Shown here: positions 61,474-64,000 of the stretch, piece by piece | Numbering within the stretch: the stretch's first letter is position 1 | Layout of the letters: each line of letters begins with the position of its first letter | Assembly (NCBI RefSeq): GCF_900547205.1 | Contig: NZ_URFY01000009.1 | Span: 62,001-126,000, forward strand | DNA from: an uncultured Bacteroides sp. | GTDB lineage: Bacteria > Bacteroidota > Bacteroidia > Bacteroidales > Bacteroidaceae | Direction: 5' to 3' | DNA length: 64,000 nucleotides | Made by a program: the position numbers and the translations under genes | Notes under the pieces: generated by a model | The model's database searches: none | Seen by the model: the letters and a program-made list of their open reading frames with translations, nothing else | What the model was told of the DNA's origin: nothing

Positions 61474-62847
61474 TCATGCCATTGCTTCTGCCATCGCCGT
61501 ATTCGTAAATACTTGTCTCTTCAATTTTCGATAAACATAGATAAAAGCAGGAACGAGGAACAAATCGGCAGCAATCCATGCCATCGGGTCACCGTAACAT
61601 ACAGCGATAAACCCGAAAGCAGGCACTGCATAAATGCTGACAAGAATACGCGCAATCATCTCCGCCACTCCCGAGAACATGGCAAGGTTGGTATAACCCA
61701 CCCCCTGAATAGTATAACGCAGAATGCACAGCAGCCCGAGCGTAGGGAAGAACATACAGGCTACATGGAGGAAGAGTTCGGTTTTATCAAGGATTTCCAC
61801 TTCCGAAGGATCTACAAATATCAACGCAAAGTACTTAGCTCCCAACATCAGAACAGCGAAAGTGAATGCTGCATAGATAATCATCATCAACGCGCTAGCC
61901 TTAATCCCTAACCAGACGCGTTCGGGTTTGCCCGCACCGTAATTCTGTCCGCTATACGTAGCCATTGCAATTCCCAGACTTTCGAAGGTACAGATGAAGA
62001 ACATCTTGATGCGCATGGCAGAAGTGAATGCCGCCACACTGGCCGTACCCAACGCATTATTCGCGCTTTGAAGCATGATACTGCCAATTGCCGTAATCGA
62101 GAACTGCAATCCCATCGGTACACCGATATATAGCAATGTCTTAGCAAGCTTCGCCTGAAAACGCCGCTCCTTGGGAGAGCTGCGCAATATCTCAAACTTG
62201 CGGTACATATAAATATAGCATAGCACTGCCGAAAGTCCTTGCGAGAACACGGTGGCAATGGCAGCTCCCGCCACTCCCCAACCGAGCACTAGTATACAGA
62301 ATAAATCGAGAATAATATTCAGCACGGCAGCAAACAGCAAGAACCAGAAAGGCGTCTTGCTATCTCCCAATGCACGAATGATACTGGAAAGAAGATTATA
62401 AAAGAAAGTGCAAGGAACGCCAATAAAAGTAACGAGCAAATAAGAATAAGCCCCATCGAAAATATTCTCCGGCGTACGCATGATACTTAGAATATCCGCA
62501 CAAAAGATACTGGTAACAAGAGCGATGACCACCGACATCACAGCAGCCAACTTCAAACTGACGGATACATAACTGCGCATCGTACTGTAATCCCGCGCTC
62601 CGAACTTTTGCGCAACAGGAATACCGAAGCCTCCACAACATCCATTACAGAATCCCAGAATAAGAAAGACAACCGACGTGCTGGCTCCAACGGAAGCCAA
62701 CGCATTAATTCCCAAAAACTTACCTACAATTGCAGCATCGACAAGCGAATACGTTTGCTGAAGAATATTGCCGAGTAAAAGCGGCATTGTGAATTTTAAA
62801 ATAAGTGGTAATGCCGGTCCGGCCGTCATTTCTTTGGAGGTTGCCAT
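61474..62847 (-). CDS. MATE-family efflux transporter
   Basis: A 457-residue membrane protein with twelve predicted helices in two similar halves. The start LPLILKFTMPLLLGNILQQT near residue 13 and AAIVGKFLGINALASVGAST near 38 are typical of MATE pumps. Such carriers export organic cations or drugs in exchange for Na+ or H+. The substrate is unknown. Full length, alone, converging on the pseudouridine synthase gene. Confidence 0.92.
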   Translation of the reverse strand: MATSKEMTAGPALPLILKFTMPLLLGNILQQTYSLVDAAIVGKFLGINALASVGASTSVVFLILGFCNGCCGGFGIPVAQKFGARDYSTMRSYVSVSLKLAAVMSVVIALVTSIFCADILSIMRTPENIFDGAYSYLLVTFIGVPCTFFYNLLSSIIRALGDSKTPFWFLLFAAVLNIILDLFCILVLGWGVAGAAIATVFSQGLSAVLCYIYMYRKFEILRSSPKERRFQAKLAKTLLYIGVPMGLQFSITAIGSIMLQSANNALGTASVAAFTSAMRIKMFFICTFESLGIAMATYSGQNYGAGKPERVWLGIKASALMMIIYAAFTFAVLMLGAKYFALIFVDPSEVEILDKTELFLHVACMFFPTLGLLCILRYTIQGVGYTNLAMFSGVAEMIARILVSIYAVPAFGFIAVCYGDPMAWIAADLFLVPAFIYVYRKLKRQVFTNTAMAEAMA

Positions 62848-63001
62848 ACGTCTATGTTCTTAAATCGGGTGCAAAGATACGGAAATTCCAATCAATATAA
62901 TCCGGTTTACCTTTCCTCTTTCATTGACGTAAATCAAGAAAATCAGGAAACGCCCCCACAAAAGAATCACAATAAGAACTCGAAAGAATCGGTAGAAAAT
63001 T

Positions 63002-63208
63002 CTATCGTTTCCCCAATCTTTTGGGAGAACCGTGCCATGAACATCCCAAACAATAAACCTCTGTCAAATCAAAACCTTCCATCGAAGTCTCGGGATATTT
63101 AGGAATAACTTCTCCATTTTCAAGTACATAGACCAAAAGTCTCTCGCCCTGTTCATTCTTCACATACATCGCAGCAATCTTACACTGCGGACACAATAAC
63201 TTTTTCAT
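63002..63208 (-). CDS. Small zinc-ribbon protein of unknown function
   Basis: A 68-residue protein with two Cys pairs: LCPQCKI near residue 5 and YCLGCSWHG near 52, a zinc-ribbon layout. It starts 4 bases after an exact -7 box (TATATTTG, 63213-63220 reverse), so its mRNA would be leaderless or nearly so. It is divergent from the gene at 63300. Function is unknown. The 154 bases between it and the MATE gene contain nothing recognisable. Confidence 0.7.
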   Translation of the reverse strand: MKKLLCPQCKIAAMYVKNEQGERLLVYVLENGEVIPKYPETSMEGFDLTEVYCLGCSWHGSPKRLGKR

Positions 63209-63212
63209 GTAG

Positions 63213-63237
63213 CAAATATACAGATAGTTTCTATCTG
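63213..63237 (-). promoter_or_regulatory. -7 box and palindromic operator in the divergent promoter region
   Basis: Reverse-strand TATATTTG (63213-63220) is joined directly to the palindrome CAGATAGTTTCTATCTG (63221-63237), two 7-bp arms around TTT. A repressor or activator bound there would cover the -7/-33 spacer of the small zinc-ribbon gene. Confidence 0.7.
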
Positions 63238-63260
63238 CAACGCTGTTCTTTCAGAACTTC

Positions 63261-63292
63261 TTTCGAATTCTAACTTCTGTTTACTATCTTTG
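63261..63292 (+). promoter_or_regulatory. Promoter of the YgbA-like gene
   Basis: TTTC (63261-63264), 20 bases, then TATCTTTG (63285-63292). The ATG is at 63300, only 7 bases past the -7 box, so the transcript probably starts at or next to the start codon. Confidence 0.65.
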
Positions 63293-63299
63293 CCGCCAC

Positions 63300-63596
63300 A
63301 TGAAGAGATCGCGTATTAAACAAGAAAAGAAAACAGTAGAGTTGATGATTCGTCTTTACTGCCGAAAGAAAGAGAAGAATGCCGTTCTTTGCTCCGAATG
63401 CGAAGAGCTGCTTCATTATGCTCACGCACGTCTTGACCGCTGCCCTTTCGGCGAACGGAAGAGTTCGTGCAAGAATTGCAAAGTGCACTGCTACAAGCCT
63501 GCCTTGCGTGAAAGGATGCGACAGGTCATGCGATTCTCCGGTCCCCGAATGCTGTTCTATGCACCACTGGCGGCAATTCGTCATTTATTAAGATAA
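63300..63596 (+). CDS. Nitrous oxide-stimulated promoter (YgbA-like) family protein
   Basis: A 98-residue Cys-rich protein. EKKTVELMIRLYCRKKEK (about 9-26), LCSECEELLHYAHARLDRCP (about 31-50) and CKNCKVHCYKPALRERMRQV (about 58-77) match PF11756. The seven cysteines probably bind zinc or an iron-sulfur cluster. In enterobacteria YgbA is induced by nitrosative stress. The palindrome at 63221-63237 between this gene and its divergent neighbour is a likely operator, though the regulator is unknown here. Confidence 0.85.
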   Translation: MKRSRIKQEKKTVELMIRLYCRKKEKNAVLCSECEELLHYAHARLDRCPFGERKSSCKNCKVHCYKPALRERMRQVMRFSGPRMLFYAPLAAIRHLLR

Positions 63597-63670
63597 ATAT
63601 AGCAATCGGAGAACCTTTTCCCTCGAAAAGACTTTATATCAATATATCAATGCATTTTAATCTATCATAT

Positions 63671-64000
63671 ATGAAGCGAGCCATTATCATAGGAGCCACC
63701 TCCGGCATTGGGCAAGAAGTTGCAAAATGCCTCATACAGGAAGGTTGGCACATCGGAATTGCAGGAAGACGACAGTCCGCCCTCGAAGTTTTTCAACAGA
63801 CTGCCCCCGAACAGACTGTCATTCAAGCATTGGACGTTACTCAGGAAGATGCGGGCGAAAAGCTGAATACGCTCATAGACAAACTGGGAGGTATGGATTT
63901 ATTTCTACTTAGTTCCGGCATCGGTTTCCAGAATATGAAGTTGGATATTGAAATAGAACTGAATACAGCACGCACCAATGTCGAAGGTTTCACACGCATG
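63671..64000 (+). CDS. Short-chain dehydrogenase/reductase, 5' part (cut by window end)
   Basis: The visible 110 residues start KRAIIIGATSGIGQEVAKCL, the TGxxxGIG nucleotide-binding motif of classical SDRs, with AGRRQSAL after the second strand (Arg suggests NADP). The NNAG-like position reads LSSGIG near 82. The catalytic Ser, Tyr and Lys lie beyond the window. Substrate is unknown. The gene starts at ATG 63671, 74 bases after the YgbA-like gene. Confidence 0.85.
   Translation, partial: MKRAIIIGATSGIGQEVAKCLIQEGWHIGIAGRRQSALEVFQQTAPEQTVIQALDVTQEDAGEKLNTLIDKLGGMDLFLLSSGIGFQNMKLDIEIELNTARTNVEGFTRM

Overview
The window is a Bacteroides-type chromosome, probably of the B. thetaiotaomicron / B. 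ovatus / B. xylanisolvens group (the group is inference). The evidence is the repeated -7 box TAnnTTTG ahead of many genes (sometimes with a TTTG-like -33 box about 20 bases upstream), weak Shine-Dalgarno sites, and families typical of Bacteroides: VirE/DUF3874 protein, DUF6078, DUF6371, class A2-like beta-lactamase, and Bacteroides-type mobilisation genes. No tRNA, rRNA or CRISPR array was seen.

Layout. 1-8278 is mostly core chromosome: the tail of a VirE/DUF3874 gene, a small gene remnant, a DMT-family membrane protein with a TtcA-like tRNA thiolase, a forward run of TPR/PD40 protein, NfeD, FloA and nucleoside phosphorylase, a reverse NAD(P)-binding reductase, and mnmE. About 8331 to 33522 is an integrated mobilizable element. 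It carries a tyrosine integrase beside a four-HTH zinc-finger protein, hipBA, a DUF3987/DUF6371 replication-like pair, a candidate oriT with MobC and relaxase, and then a defence cargo: an Xre regulator, a PLD-SNF2 helicase, a large adenine methyltransferase, a DUF262-HNH protein, a DprA/SLOG protein, the Kiwa pair KwaAB, and a Fic gene. The Fic gene is split by a complete IS21-family element whose 6-bp target duplication can be read exactly.

33523-37611 holds a decayed IS4 transposase end, a hybrid histidine kinase and a frameshifted remnant. 37612-39511 has a SpoU methyltransferase and a zinc alcohol dehydrogenase. 39557-50101 is a second, reverse-strand defence island: McrC-McrB, a SEC-C protein, and a four-gene Wadjet-like operon (JetA, JetB, JetC, JetD). 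A complete VirE/DUF3874 gene follows, with two unusual repeat arrays upstream (53040-53164 and 53271-53370), then a nucleotidyltransferase-HEPN fusion and an internally deleted Rpn-type nuclease gene. 55049-64000 is metabolic and housekeeping: class A beta-lactamase, a VOC-GNAT-GNAT fusion, a helical protein, a bile-salt-hydrolase-like amidase, a MITE-like repeat, MaoC, an RluA-type pseudouridine synthase, a MATE exporter, two tiny divergent genes sharing a palindromic operator, and a truncated SDR gene.

How it works together. The window carries at least four recognisable anti-phage or anti-plasmid modules: the helicase/methylase/DUF262 cluster and Kiwa on the mobile element, and McrBC and Wadjet on the chromosome. 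It also has three toxin-like units: HipBA, Fic and NTase-HEPN. The best candidate for something not well described is 18479-27564, an ATP-dependent restriction-modification-like cluster with a PLD nuclease-helicase, a Type IV-like DUF262-HNH protein and a DprA-like sensor fold in one run of genes.
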